From: Bradyrhizobium sp. AT1 | GTDB taxonomy: Bacteria; Pseudomonadota; Alphaproteobacteria; Rhizobiales; Xanthobacteraceae | Reading direction: 5' to 3' | Length of the DNA: 64,000 nt | NCBI RefSeq assembly: GCF_001590795.1 | Contig: NZ_JXDL01000001.1 | Coordinates: 2,951,072 to 3,015,071, forward strand | Part shown: positions 18,478 to 27,529 of the stretch, one piece after another | Position numbering within the stretch: the first letter of the stretch is position 1 | Layout: every line of letters starts with the position of its first letter | The notes under the pieces: model-generated | Database searches by the model: none | What the model saw: the letters and a program-made list of their open reading frames with translations, nothing else | What the model was told of the DNA's origin: nothing | Position numbers and translations under genes: made by a program

Positions 18478-18545
18478 TAGCCCGGATGGAGCGAAGCGTA
18501 ATCCGGGGACCGGTCCCGCATTCCGCTGCGCTCCATGCGGGCTAC
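18478..18545. repeat. Palindromic intergenic repeat, family F
   Basis: GTAGCCCGGATGGAGCGAAG with CGTAATCCGGG at the left, CGCTCCATGCGGGCTAC at the right. Outer arms GTAGCCCG/CGGGCTAC and GGAGCG/CGCTCC pair. It lies between the lactonase and aldehyde dehydrogenase genes. Confidence 0.75.
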
Positions 18546-18547
18546 AA

Positions 18548-18577
18548 GAAAAAGCCGGAGCGGTTTCCCGCTCCGGC
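18548..18577 (-). terminator. Intrinsic terminator of the aldehyde dehydrogenase gene
   Basis: A perfect 10-base stem GCCGGAGCGG/CCGCTCCGGC with a four-base loop at 18554-18577. On the minus strand it is followed by TTTTTC, the classic rho-independent signal, about 25 bases beyond the aldehyde dehydrogenase stop codon. Confidence 0.88.
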
Positions 18578-18600
18578 GTCATCTTGATCAGGCAATCAAC

Positions 18601-20031
18601 CTACGCCGCGTTGAAGCCCGCGACGGCCTTCACTTCGAGGAAGTCCTCGAGGCCGTACTTGCCCCACTCGCGGCCGTTGCCCGACTGCTTGTAGCCGCCG
18701 AACGGCGCGGTGCGGTCGTTGGGCACGCCCTGGAGGTTGACGTTGCCAGCACGGATCTGGCGGCCGACGCGCTTGGCGTCCTCGACCGACGGACCGTAGA
18801 CATAGCCGGCGAGTCCATAGGGCGTGTCGTTGGCGATCTTCACCGCGTCGGCTTCGTCCTTGGCGCCGATGATGGTCAGCACCGGTCCGAAAATCTCTTC
18901 GCGCGCGATCGTCATGTCGGGCGTGACGTCGGCGAAGATGGTCGGACGGACGTAGAAGCCCTTGTTGACGCCCTCGGGCAGGCCCGGGCCGCCGGCGACG
19001 AGCGTTGCGCCCTCGTCGATGCCCTTCTTGATCAGGCCCTGGATCTTGTCCCATTGGCCGCGGTTGACGACGGGGCCGATGGTGGTGCCTTCGGCGCGGG
19101 GATCACCGGCCTTGGTCTTGTCGGCGACGGCCTTCGCGATCGCAGCGACTTCCTTCATCTTCGAGGCCGGCACGATCATGCGCGAGGGCGCGTTGCAGGA
19201 CTGGCCGGAGTTGTTGAACATGTGCATCACGCCGCCGGTCACCGCCTTCGTGAGGTCGGCGCCTTCGAGGATGACGTTCGGCGATTTGCCGCCGAGCTCC
19301 TGGCTGACACGCTTCACGGTCGGCGCCGCGCGCTTGGCGACGTCGATGCCGGCGCGGGTCGAGCCGGTGAAGGAGATCATGTCGATGTCCGGGTGCTCGC
19401 TCATGGCGGCGCCGACCTCGGGGCCAAGGCCGTTGACGAGGTTGAACACGCCCTTCGGCACGCCGGCTTCATGGAGGATTTCCGCGAAGATCAGCGCCGA
19501 GGTCGGGGTGAACTCCGAGGGCTTCAGGATCATTGTGCAGCCGGCGGCGAGCGCGGGCGCGACCTTGCAGGCGATCTGATTTAGCGGCCAGTTCCAGGGC
19601 GTGATCATGCCGACCACGCCGATCGGCTCGCGCAGCACCATGGCAGTGCCGACCGGCTCCTCGAAATGATAGTTCTTGAGCACGTCGAGCGTGGTCATGA
19701 GATGGCCGAGGCCGGCGCCGGCCTGGAGCTTCTCCGCCATCGGCAGCGGAGCGCCCATCTCGTCGGAGACGGCGGCGCCGATTTCCTTGAGGCGGCCCTT
19801 GTAGACCTCGATGACTTTCGAAAGCAGCGCGACGCGCTCGTCACGGCTGGTCTGGGAGAAGGTCGCAAAAGCGCGCTTGGCGGCAGCGACCGCCTTGTCG
19901 ACGTCGGCCTTGGAGCCCAGCGCAACCTCGTACATCGCCTCTTCCGTCGCCGGATTGACCACGGCGGTGGACTTCTTGACGGCAGGATCGACCCAGGCGC
20001 CGTCGATGTAGAATTGCATGCGATTGACCAT
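18601..20031 (-). CDS. NAD(P)-dependent aldehyde dehydrogenase
   Basis: 476-residue ALDH. Cofactor region PWNWPLNQIACKVAPALAAG near 143-162, catalytic Glu in ELGGKSPN near 243 and catalytic Cys in NNSGQSCNAPSRM near 277. The start at ATG 20031 gives MVNRMQFYIDGAW, the usual ALDH opening. In the setting of a dehydratase, lactonase and uronate-dehydrogenase-like enzyme, alpha-ketoglutarate semialdehyde or a related sugar-derived aldehyde is a reasonable substrate, but the sequence alone does not separate it from generic betaine/succinate-semialdehyde-type members. Confidence 0.87.
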   Translation of the reverse strand: MVNRMQFYIDGAWVDPAVKKSTAVVNPATEEAMYEVALGSKADVDKAVAAAKRAFATFSQTSRDERVALLSKVIEVYKGRLKEIGAAVSDEMGAPLPMAEKLQAGAGLGHLMTTLDVLKNYHFEEPVGTAMVLREPIGVVGMITPWNWPLNQIACKVAPALAAGCTMILKPSEFTPTSALIFAEILHEAGVPKGVFNLVNGLGPEVGAAMSEHPDIDMISFTGSTRAGIDVAKRAAPTVKRVSQELGGKSPNVILEGADLTKAVTGGVMHMFNNSGQSCNAPSRMIVPASKMKEVAAIAKAVADKTKAGDPRAEGTTIGPVVNRGQWDKIQGLIKKGIDEGATLVAGGPGLPEGVNKGFYVRPTIFADVTPDMTIAREEIFGPVLTIIGAKDEADAVKIANDTPYGLAGYVYGPSVEDAKRVGRQIRAGNVNLQGVPNDRTAPFGGYKQSGNGREWGKYGLEDFLEVKAVAGFNAA

Positions 20032-20178
20032 CGTTAACCTCTTCTTGGGGGCATGGAGGGGGCGTTTCGGCAGGCATCCTTGCACGAAAGCGCCAGCAAT
20101 TGAACCCGCCATATGCGGGGCCAGCGTTGCGGCGGACGGAGGTTATATGAGCCGATGGCGGGAACGTGGCAAGCGCAC

Positions 20179-20316
20179 GATGGGTCCCGGCTCTGCGTCG
20201 CGACATTTCATGCCGCGCCGCGTCCGGGACACGGGATTTAAAAACGAGTCCAAGAACTCTCGCGCCCCGGACGCAGCGCTACTTCAGCGGCGCGCTGCTG
20301 AGCCGGGGCCCATGCG
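20179..20316. repeat. Composite inverted repeat, family A copy 3 (half-elements in swapped order)
   Basis: ATGGGTCCCGGCTCTGCGTC to GCGTCCGGGACACGGG (20179-20234), spacer with TTTAAAAACG, then CTCGCGCCCCGGACGCAGCG to GAGCCGGGGCCCATG (20257-20316). The same half-elements as copies 1, 2 and 4 are present, but here the MATGGG ends point outward instead of inward. The gap 20032-20330 holds nothing else I can identify. Confidence 0.75.
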
Positions 20317-20330
20317 GTCGGTTACCCCGA

Positions 20331-22694
20331 CTACACCGCCATCTTCCGATGCAGCACCGGCGCGCCGGTGGTGAGGCTTTCGGCCGCATCGATGATGGCG
20401 TTGGCATCGATGCCGTAGTGCCGATAAAGGTCCGCGATGCTGCCGGTCTGGCCGAACTGCTCGACGCCGAGCGCCTCGACGCGGTGGCCGCGGACGCTGC
20501 CGAGCCAGCCGAGTGCGGACGGATGGCCGTCGATCACGGTCACGATGCCGCAGTCGCGCGGCAGCGGCGCGAGCAGCTTTTCGATGTGGCTGAGATGCTG
20601 CACGCCGCGGCGGTCGCGCCGCAATTTCCGCGCGGCGGTCCAGCCTGCATGCAGGCGATCGGCCGAGGTGATCGCGAGCAGGCCGATATCGCGCCGGCTC
20701 TCGCCGATGAAGCCGGTGGCCTCGATGGCTTCGGGCGCGACCGCGCCGGTATAGGCGATCACGACCTCGGCATTCGGGCCCGGCTTGCGCAGCCAATAGG
20801 CGCCGTCTGTGATGCCCTGCTGCAGCTCTGGCGTCATGATGCGCTGGGCCTGATCTATGCTGCGCGTTGACAGCCGCAGGTAAACCGAGCCGCCCTCGCC
20901 CGGATCGCGCTGCATGTGGTTGAATCCCCAGCCCATGATCACGGCGAGCTCGTCGACGAACGCCGGCTCGAACGAGGCGAGCCCGTCCTGCGCCATGCCA
21001 ATCAGGGGCGTTGCAATCGACTGGTGCGCGCCGCCCTCAGGCGCGAGCGTGATGCCGGATGGCGTCGCGGCCACCATAAAGCGCGCATCCTGGTAGCAGG
21101 CGTAATTCAGCGCATCGAGGCCGCGTTCGATGAAGGGATCGTAGAGCGTGCCGACGGGCAACAGCCGCGCGCCGTTGATCTGGTGCGATAGGCCGAGCGC
21201 CGAGAGCATGATGAACAGGTTCATCTCGGCGATCCCTAGCTCGAGATGCTGGCCCTTGGGCGAGGCGTCCCAATTATACGTGGAGGGAATTTTCTCGCTG
21301 CGGAATAAGTCCGCCTTCTCGGCACGCGCGAACAGGCCGCGCCGGTTCACCCACGGACCGAGATTGGTCGAGACGGTGACGTCGGGCGAGGTCGTGACGA
21401 TCCGCCTCGCCAGCTCGCTGTCGCCGCGGGCGATCTCGTTCAGCACGAGGCCAAAGCCCTGCTGGGTCGACATCTGCGGCGACGGCTTGAAACCGAGCTG
21501 CGCGGGCACCTCGATAACAGGCGCGGTCAGCCGACGGCCGTCCTGGTTGAACGGCACGCGCGCGAGGAACGCATCGAGCTCGGCGGCGGATTGCGTGAGG
21601 CCCTCATATTTATCCCACTCGTGGCCGGGGCGGATGTTCTGGCTCTCCCGGTATTTCTCCATCTGCGCGACCGTCATCAGGCCGGCATGATTGTCCTTGT
21701 GGCCCTGGAACGGCAGGCCGATGCCCTTGATGGTGTAGGCGATGAAGCAGACCGGGCGATCGTGGTCGATGGATTCGAACGCCTCCAGCATGCTCGCCAT
21801 GTCGTGGCCACCGAGGTTCGACATCAGCGCCAGCAGCTCGTCATCGCTGCGCTTGTCGATCAGCTTGGTGATGGGGCCCTGGTCGCCGATCTCGTCGTGC
21901 AGATGCTTGCGGAAGGCGGCGCCGCCCTGGAAGCACAGGGCGGCGTAGAGCGCGTTCGGGCAATTGTCGATCCAGGTTTTCAGCGCTTCGCCGCCAGGTT
22001 CGGCGAACGCCTCGCGCATCAGCCGGCCGTATTTGACGATGACAACGTCCCAGCCGAAATTGCGGAACATGGTCTCGAATTTTTCCCAGAGACCTTCGCG
22101 CACGACGGCGTCGAGCGACTGGCGATTATAGTCCACCACCCACCAGGTGTTGCGCAGGCCGTGCTTCCAGCCCTCGGCGAGCGCCTCCCAGATATTGCCT
22201 TCGTCCATCTCGGCATCGCCGACGAGAGCAATCATCCGCCCCTCGCGGCGATCCTTCATCCAGCCATGCGCCTTCACGTAATCCTGCACCAGCGAGGCAA
22301 ACAGCGTCTGCGCGACGCCGAGACCGACCGAGCCGGTCGAGAAATCGACGTCGTCGACGTCCTTGGTTCGCGAGGGATAGGATTGCGCGCCCTTGAAGCC
22401 GCGAAAGTTTTCCAGTTTCTCGCGGCTCTGCCGGCCGAACAGATATTGGATGGCGTGGAATACCGGGCTTGCGTGCGGCTTCACCGCGACGCGATCCTCG
22501 GGGCGCAACACGCTAAGATACAGCGCCGACATGATGGTTGCGAGCGAGGCGGACGAGGCCTGATGGCCGCCGACCTTGAGACCATCGGCATTCGAGCGGA
22601 TGTGATTGGCGTGGTGGATGGTCCAGGACGACAGCCACAGCGCCTTGCGGGCCAATGCGTTCAGGGTGTCGAGGCGGGTGGTATCAACGGGCAT
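20331..22694 (-). CDS. Single-chain transketolase/pyruvate dehydrogenase E1-like enzyme (AceE/MdeB type)
   Basis: 787 residues. The thiamine-diphosphate motif GDAEMDEGN...NTWWVVDYNRQSLD (about 168-205) and the following EKFETMFRNFGWDVVIVKYG block match homodimeric E1 proteins such as AceE rather than sugar transketolases. The pyrimidine-domain segment GIAEMNLFIMLSALG (about 492-506) carries the conserved Glu. ATG 22694 is chosen because CGGGAG precedes it; an upstream GTG at 22721 is possible. It is divergent from an Lrp/AsnC regulator. In Pseudomonas putida an Lrp-type gene (mdeR) accompanies an AceE-like alpha-ketobutyrate dehydrogenase E1 (mdeB), so a 2-oxo acid substrate from amino-acid breakdown is likely; this is inference. 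No E2 or E3 gene is in the window. Confidence 0.82.
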   Translation of the reverse strand: MPVDTTRLDTLNALARKALWLSSWTIHHANHIRSNADGLKVGGHQASSASLATIMSALYLSVLRPEDRVAVKPHASPVFHAIQYLFGRQSREKLENFRGFKGAQSYPSRTKDVDDVDFSTGSVGLGVAQTLFASLVQDYVKAHGWMKDRREGRMIALVGDAEMDEGNIWEALAEGWKHGLRNTWWVVDYNRQSLDAVVREGLWEKFETMFRNFGWDVVIVKYGRLMREAFAEPGGEALKTWIDNCPNALYAALCFQGGAAFRKHLHDEIGDQGPITKLIDKRSDDELLALMSNLGGHDMASMLEAFESIDHDRPVCFIAYTIKGIGLPFQGHKDNHAGLMTVAQMEKYRESQNIRPGHEWDKYEGLTQSAAELDAFLARVPFNQDGRRLTAPVIEVPAQLGFKPSPQMSTQQGFGLVLNEIARGDSELARRIVTTSPDVTVSTNLGPWVNRRGLFARAEKADLFRSEKIPSTYNWDASPKGQHLELGIAEMNLFIMLSALGLSHQINGARLLPVGTLYDPFIERGLDALNYACYQDARFMVAATPSGITLAPEGGAHQSIATPLIGMAQDGLASFEPAFVDELAVIMGWGFNHMQRDPGEGGSVYLRLSTRSIDQAQRIMTPELQQGITDGAYWLRKPGPNAEVVIAYTGAVAPEAIEATGFIGESRRDIGLLAITSADRLHAGWTAARKLRRDRRGVQHLSHIEKLLAPLPRDCGIVTVIDGHPSALGWLGSVRGHRVEALGVEQFGQTGSIADLYRHYGIDANAIIDAAESLTTGAPVLHRKMAV

Positions 22695-22781
22695 GGCAAT
22701 GCTCCCGGCAACAAGAGTCACCTGATAATACGCCGCCCGGTGGGACCAAACTTCTCAATTTTTCGCGCCATACCCGAGGAA

Positions 22782-22800
22782 ATTGGGATACTTTCCCAAT
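22782..22800. promoter_or_regulatory. Candidate Lrp-type operator
   Basis: Perfect inverted repeat ATTGGGA-TACTT-TCCCAAT, 30 bases before the Lrp/AsnC start and 88 bases before the E1-like start. Another CCCAAT occurs at the regulator start codon (22826-22831). Position and form fit autoregulation plus control of the divergent enzyme gene. Confidence 0.65.
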
Positions 22801-22829
22801 CAATTGCCAAAAGGACAGGTTTCATCCCA

Positions 22830-23291
22830 ATGCCAGGCCTCGACACCATCGACCGCAAAATCCTCAGCCACCTCCAGGCCGACAGCCGCATGACCATGCA
22901 GGAGCTCGCCGACAAAGTCGGGCTGTCGGTCTCGCCCTGCCATCGCCGGGTCAAGCTATTGGAGGATCGCGGCGTAATCTCGCGCTATGTCGCGACCGTG
23001 GACCAGAAGGCGCTCGGGCTTCATGTCAGCGTCTTCATCTCGATCAAGCTGGCGCGGCAGAAGGAGGAGGATCTCAACCGCTTCGCGCGTGCGATCTCGA
23101 AATGGGACGAGGTGCTGGAGTGCTATCTGATGACCGGCAACCGCGACTACCTGCTGCGCGTCGTTGCCGCCGACCTCGCCTCCTACGAGACCTTCCTGAA
23201 GACCAAGCTGACCCGGCTCGACGGCATCGCCTCGATCGAGTCGAGCTTTGCGCTGAGCCAGGTGAAATACTCGATCGCGCTGCCGGTGTGA
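22830..23291 (+). CDS. Lrp/AsnC family transcriptional regulator
   Basis: 153 residues. Helix-turn-helix at about 5-55 (LDTIDRKILSHLQADSRMTM, LSVSPCHRRVKLLEDRGVI) and an AsnC ligand-binding RAM domain at about 70-150 (VSVFISIKL, ECYLMTGNRDYLLRVVAADL). Such proteins form octamers and usually bind an amino acid. An open frame extends far upstream but only this segment is coding. Divergent from the E1-like gene with a good palindrome between them. Confidence 0.9.
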   Translation: MPGLDTIDRKILSHLQADSRMTMQELADKVGLSVSPCHRRVKLLEDRGVISRYVATVDQKALGLHVSVFISIKLARQKEEDLNRFARAISKWDEVLECYLMTGNRDYLLRVVAADLASYETFLKTKLTRLDGIASIESSFALSQVKYSIALPV

Positions 23292-23385
23292 CCTGCTTCA
23301 GCAGGATGGGGCGGCTGTCACATGGACGCAACAAACCCCGCCGATGGTCGTTGGTAACTGGCACCTGCAGCCGAGAGAAGGACCC

Positions 23386-24306
23386 ATGACTGCATCCGAC
23401 CGCACCTCCGAAGCCACCAAGCGCGAGCGCATCATCCAGGAGATGGCCGACAATCTCGACGAGGAGCTGGAGATGGAGCTCGACGACTCCAGGCTCGACG
23501 AACTGCTGGACGAAACCGATGTGCTGACCCCAACCGTTGATCGCAAGCTTTATTTCCGGGAACTGCTGCGACTCCAGGGCGAGTTGGTCAAGCTACAGGA
23601 CTGGGTGCAAGCTGAGAAGAAAAAGGTCGTGGTGCTGTTCGAAGGCCGCGACTCCGCCGGCAAGGGCGGCGTCATCAAGCGCATCACCCAGCGCCTCAAT
23701 CCCCGCATCTGCCGCGTCGCGGCGCTTCCCGCCCCGAGCGAGCGCGAGCGCACGCAATGGTATTTCCAGCGTTACGTGTCGCGCCTGCCGGCCGGCGGCG
23801 AGATCGTGCTGTTCGATCGCAGCTGGTACAACCGCGCCGGCGTCGAGCGCGTGATGGGCTTCTGCACCGAAGAGCAGTACCAGGAATTCTTCCAGACGGT
23901 TCCGGAGTTCGAGCGGATGCTGATCCGCTCCGGCATTATCCTGGTCAAGTACTGGTTCTCGATCACCGACGACGAGCAGCAATTCCGTTTCACGATGCGC
24001 ATCAAGGATCCCCTAAAGCAGTGGAAGCTGAGCCCGATGGACGTCGAGGCGCGCAGCCGCTGGGAGGCCTACACCAAGGCCAAGGAGACGATGCTGGAGC
24101 ACACTCATCTGCCGGATTCACCGTGGTGGATCGTCGATGCCGTCGACAAGAAGCGTGCCAGGCTCAACTGCATCGCGCATCTGTTGACCCAGATCCCATA
24201 TCAGGAGGTCGCGCGTGTCCCGGTGGTGCTGCCGCCGCGCGTGCGCAACCCCGATTATCACCGCGGCCCAGTCCCTCCGGAGATGTATGTGCCGGCGAAA
24301 TATTGA
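23386..24306 (+). CDS. ppk2: Polyphosphate kinase 2 family protein
   Basis: 306 residues; transfers phosphate between polyphosphate and nucleoside mono- or diphosphates. Walker A GRDSAGKGG is near residues 87-95, the catalytic FDRSWYNRAGVERVMGF near 143-159, and the lid segment with EFERMLIRSGIILVKYWFSI near 172-191. The N-terminus (about residues 18-45) is unusually acidic. Start at ATG 23386 behind GAGAGAAGGA. It stands alone between the Lrp gene and a palindromic repeat. One PPK2 domain indicates class I or III; which nucleotide it uses is not resolved here. Confidence 0.9.
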   Translation: MTASDRTSEATKRERIIQEMADNLDEELEMELDDSRLDELLDETDVLTPTVDRKLYFRELLRLQGELVKLQDWVQAEKKKVVVLFEGRDSAGKGGVIKRITQRLNPRICRVAALPAPSERERTQWYFQRYVSRLPAGGEIVLFDRSWYNRAGVERVMGFCTEEQYQEFFQTVPEFERMLIRSGIILVKYWFSITDDEQQFRFTMRIKDPLKQWKLSPMDVEARSRWEAYTKAKETMLEHTHLPDSPWWIVDAVDKKRARLNCIAHLLTQIPYQEVARVPVVLPPRVRNPDYHRGPVPPEMYVPAKY

Positions 24307-24311
24307 GGGGT

Positions 24312-24408
24312 CTCGTAGGGTGGGCAATGCGGAGCGTGCCCACCACCCGCGTTTGAATCGGGAAAGATGGTGGGCACGGCGCTTTGCGCCTTTGCCCACG
24401 CTACGACA
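24312..24408. repeat. Palindromic intergenic repeat, family E
   Basis: TCGTAGGGTGGGCAATGCGG with AGCGTGCCCACC on the left pairs with GGTGGGCACGGCGCTTTGCG plus CTTTGCCCACGCTACGA on the right. It separates the convergent PPK2 and alcohol dehydrogenase genes. I see only one copy in this window. Confidence 0.75.
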
Positions 24409-24411
24409 CCG

Positions 24412-25491
24412 TCATCGCCACGGCTGCACGATGATCTTGGTGTGAGCTTCGGGATTGGCGAGGTCGGCGAACGCCTTGGCGACGCCGTCGATGCCGATCT
24501 CGGCCGTCACCATCGCCGCAGCATCCACCCGCCCTTCCGCGATCAGGCGCAGCGCACTTGCGAACTCGTCCGGGGTGTAGCCGAGCACGTACTGGACGTT
24601 GAGCTCCTTCATGATGCCGAGCATCGGCTCGCTCCTGTCGCCCTCCATGCAGACGCCAACCACGACGATCCTGGCATCGCGCGGGGCGCCCTCGAACACC
24701 TGCTGCAACAGTCCGGGCATGCCGACGCATTCGAAGATGATTGCGGGCTTGAGCGCCGGCAGCATGGCCTGGAACGGCGGCCGCGCTGCCTTCTCGGCCT
24801 CTGACATCTGCGCGTGCTCGGCCCAGGTCGCATAGGGCTGCGACACCCTGGGATCGACGACAATGTCGGCGCCGAGCCTGGCCGCGAGCGCCCGCCGCGC
24901 CGGCGAATAGTCGGCGGCGACGATCGGGTGCAAGCCCCTAAGCTTCAGCGCGGCGATCACCGCAAGCCCGACCGGACCGCAGCCAATCACGAGCGGCACC
25001 TCACCACCGCGAATGTTGGCCTTGGCCACGGCGTGAACGCCGACCGCGAGCGGCTCGGTCAGCGCCGCATGTTCCGGCGCGAGGCCGTTCGGCACTTCCA
25101 GCAGCAGAGCCTCACTCAGCAGCATCTGCTCTGCATAGCCACCGACGAAATCGTTGGAATAGCCGATCCCCTTGATGCCCTCGGGCGTCAGCAGCGCGGG
25201 CAGCGAGCAGACATGCGTCCCGGGCTTCAGCTTGCGTTCGGTGCCAGGGCCGTAGTCCACGATCTCGCAGCAGAACTCGTGACCGAACACGACGTCGCGC
25301 GACAGGTCCATCGGCGTGCGACCGGTCTTCTTCGCCATCTCTACCATGCGATGGGCGTGCTGGCGGGCATGCAGGTCAGAACCACAAATGCCGCAGGCGA
25401 GCGTCTTGACCAGTACCTGGCCCGGGCCGGGCTTGGGCTCGGCCATCTCGCCAACGACAATCTCACCTTGTCTGAAAATGGCAGCGCGCAT
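24412..25491 (-). CDS. Zinc-binding medium-chain alcohol dehydrogenase family protein
   Basis: 359 residues. Catalytic zinc ligands are Cys in ACGICGSDLH (about 34), His/Glu in VFGHEFC (about 70-71) and a downstream acidic residue in LTEPLAVGVHAV (about 147). Rossmann motif GCGPVGLAVIAALK lies near 168-181. The four-cysteine structural zinc lobe is absent: the corresponding region reads KPGTHVCSLPALLTPEG, as in sorbitol- and quinone-reductase-like members. A strong GGGGAGGAG site precedes the ATG. Substrate unknown. Confidence 0.85.
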   Translation of the reverse strand: MRAAIFRQGEIVVGEMAEPKPGPGQVLVKTLACGICGSDLHARQHAHRMVEMAKKTGRTPMDLSRDVVFGHEFCCEIVDYGPGTERKLKPGTHVCSLPALLTPEGIKGIGYSNDFVGGYAEQMLLSEALLLEVPNGLAPEHAALTEPLAVGVHAVAKANIRGGEVPLVIGCGPVGLAVIAALKLRGLHPIVAADYSPARRALAARLGADIVVDPRVSQPYATWAEHAQMSEAEKAARPPFQAMLPALKPAIIFECVGMPGLLQQVFEGAPRDARIVVVGVCMEGDRSEPMLGIMKELNVQYVLGYTPDEFASALRLIAEGRVDAAAMVTAEIGIDGVAKAFADLANPEAHTKIIVQPWR

Positions 25492-25551
25492 CCGGCTCCT
25501 CCCCTATCGTTGGAGCCGTTGATAGCACAAGGCGGGACGCGGGGACTTGCG

Positions 25552-26493
25552 TCAGGGGTTCGGGGAACGCTCTTCCAGCACCAGGAGTTGGGCCCGGCGG
25601 ACCCGCTCGCGATGGGCGATGTAGAGTCCGCTGGCGACGATGAAGGCGGCGCCGACGACGGTCCAGACATCTGGCACTTCACCGAAGATGAAGAAGCCGA
25701 GAATGCTGACCCAGAGCAGTTGCGTGTAGGAGAACGGCGCCAGCACCGAGGCATCACCGTAGCGATAGGCCAGCACGATGATCCACTGGCCGACGGTCGA
25801 GGCGACGCCGATCACGATGCCGAGACCGATCGCGGTCCAGCTCGGTGTGACCCAGACGAACGGCACCATCACGGACAGGATCGCAACGCCCGTCAGCGCG
25901 GAATAGGCCATGGTAGTGAGCACGGCTTCGCGGCCGCTCATCATGCGCGTCAGGATCAGCGCGGCGGCCCAGCAGAATGCGGAGACGATCGGGAAGAATG
26001 CAGCTGCGTGAAACGCGCTCGTCCCCGGCCGCAGGATGATCAGCACGCCCGTGAGACCGATCCCGGTCGCGATCCAGCGGCGCATGCCGACTTTTTCGCT
26101 GAGGAAGATGATCGACAGCGCGGTCACGAACAGCGGCGAGACAAACCCAGTGGCGGAGGCTTCCGCGATCGGAAGGAACGCGAGGCCGGTGATGAAGAAC
26201 AGGGAGGAGCCGAGCAGCGCGACCCCGCGCATCAGCTGCAGACCGAGCCGCTCGGTCCGCATCGCGTGCAGCGGCGAGCCCGGAAACATCACCGGCGTGA
26301 ACATCAGCGCGAAGGTGACGAAGCGGATCCAGGTGATCTCGATCGACGGCAGGCTGGTCGAGAGATATTTCGCCGTGGTGTCGGAGGTGCCGAGAAACAC
26401 GGTCGACAGCAGCACCAGCGCGATGCCCTTGAAGGGATGATCGACGCGCGCGGGCGCACGGCGAGCCTTCTGCTTCTTCTCCGGCGCGGGCAT
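25552..26493 (-). CDS. EamA/DMT family transporter
   Basis: 313 residues with about ten transmembrane helices in two EamA repeats; inner-membrane exporter of small metabolites. Characteristic segments are STVFLGTSDTTAKYLSTSLP near the start and SYTQLLWVSILGFFIFGE near the end. The frame extends to a TTG at 26589, but the ATG at 26493 (MPAPEKKQKARRAPAR) gives a basic cytoplasmic N-terminus and removes an unlikely Pro/Ala stretch. Substrate not predictable. No obvious operon partner. Confidence 0.82.
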   Translation of the reverse strand: MPAPEKKQKARRAPARVDHPFKGIALVLLSTVFLGTSDTTAKYLSTSLPSIEITWIRFVTFALMFTPVMFPGSPLHAMRTERLGLQLMRGVALLGSSLFFITGLAFLPIAEASATGFVSPLFVTALSIIFLSEKVGMRRWIATGIGLTGVLIILRPGTSAFHAAAFFPIVSAFCWAAALILTRMMSGREAVLTTMAYSALTGVAILSVMVPFVWVTPSWTAIGLGIVIGVASTVGQWIIVLAYRYGDASVLAPFSYTQLLWVSILGFFIFGEVPDVWTVVGAAFIVASGLYIAHRERVRRAQLLVLEERSPNP

Positions 26494-26681
26494 GGGAATT
26501 GTGTCGAGCCTTGCGGCTGCGGCGGGCGGCGGTGTCACGGCTGGAACCCGGGCGAAATGCGAATCGAGAACAGCGATAAAAAACGACAATTACGCCGCAT
26601 TCACAACTTCCGAAAACAGGATGCCGATATGCGCCGGCCGCCGCGCGCGTCAATGCTCCGTTAATATTCGGCGATTGTGCA

Positions 26682-27521
26682 CTACAACATGGGGAGGTTG
26701 CGCGGCTTCGGCCCGCGCGGAAACGCCGCGTCAAGCGCAGAAATCTCGTCCTTTGTCAGCACGAGATCGCCAGCCGCCGCATTCTCGCCGGCATGTTCGG
26801 CGGACGACGCCTTCGGAATCGCGAACACCGTAGTCGCACGGGTCAGGAAGCTCAGCGCGACCTGACGCGGCGTTGTGCGACGTGCCTCCGCAATCTTCGC
26901 CAGCACGGCACCGCCCTTGCTGCGCGCATCCGGAAAATCGTCGTGACCGAACGGCGAATAGGCGACCACTGCGACGCCGTGCCGCTGACACCAGGGGATC
27001 ACGGCATGCTCGATCGCGCGTTCCTTCAGATGATAGAGCACCTGATTGCAGGCGATGCGGCCTTCGCCGGCAACCTCAAGCAACTCATCGAGATCGTCGG
27101 CGTCGAAATTGGAGACACCCCAGGATTTGATCTTGCCAGCCTTCACCAGCTCCTCGAATGCGGCGACCGTGTCGTCCAGCGGATAGGAACCGCGCCAATG
27201 CAGCAGATAGCAATCAAGACGGTCGGTGTTGAGCCGCTTCAGCGAGCGCTCACAGGCCGTGATGGTGCCGCGGCGAGAGGCGTTGCTCGGCAGCACTTTC
27301 GACACGAGGAACACTTCGTCGCGCCGGCCCGCGATCGCATCGGCAATGACGAGCTCGGCATCGCCGTACATCTCGGCGGTGTCGATGTGGGTCATGCCGA
27401 GATCGAGCCCGCGCTGAAGCGCCGCGATCGCCCGCTTGCGATCGCCGTGATCGAGATACCAGGTGCCCTGCCCGATCACGGAAACATCGGTGCCGGTCGT
27501 GCCAAAGGATTTGGTGTTCAT
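26682..27521 (-). CDS. Aldo/keto reductase
   Basis: 279 residues, (beta/alpha)8 NADPH-dependent reductase. The catalytic tetrad is visible: Asp-Tyr in HIDTAEMYGDAE (about 44-55), Lys in FLVSKVLPSN (about 73-82) and His in CYLLHWRG (about 107-114). NADP-binding AIPKASS lies near 238-244. Start at ATG 27521, nine bases from the stop of the upstream SMP-30 gene, so the two are probably co-transcribed and act on related sugars or lactones. Confidence 0.87.
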   Translation of the reverse strand: MNTKSFGTTGTDVSVIGQGTWYLDHGDRKRAIAALQRGLDLGMTHIDTAEMYGDAELVIADAIAGRRDEVFLVSKVLPSNASRRGTITACERSLKRLNTDRLDCYLLHWRGSYPLDDTVAAFEELVKAGKIKSWGVSNFDADDLDELLEVAGEGRIACNQVLYHLKERAIEHAVIPWCQRHGVAVVAYSPFGHDDFPDARSKGGAVLAKIAEARRTTPRQVALSFLTRATTVFAIPKASSAEHAGENAAAGDLVLTKDEISALDAAFPRGPKPRNLPML

Positions 27522-27529
27522 GTTCAAGC

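Noticed and set aside
21591..22829. Long N-terminal extension of the Lrp gene frame
   Set aside because: It is antisense to the E1-like enzyme; Lrp homology begins exactly at ATG 22830.
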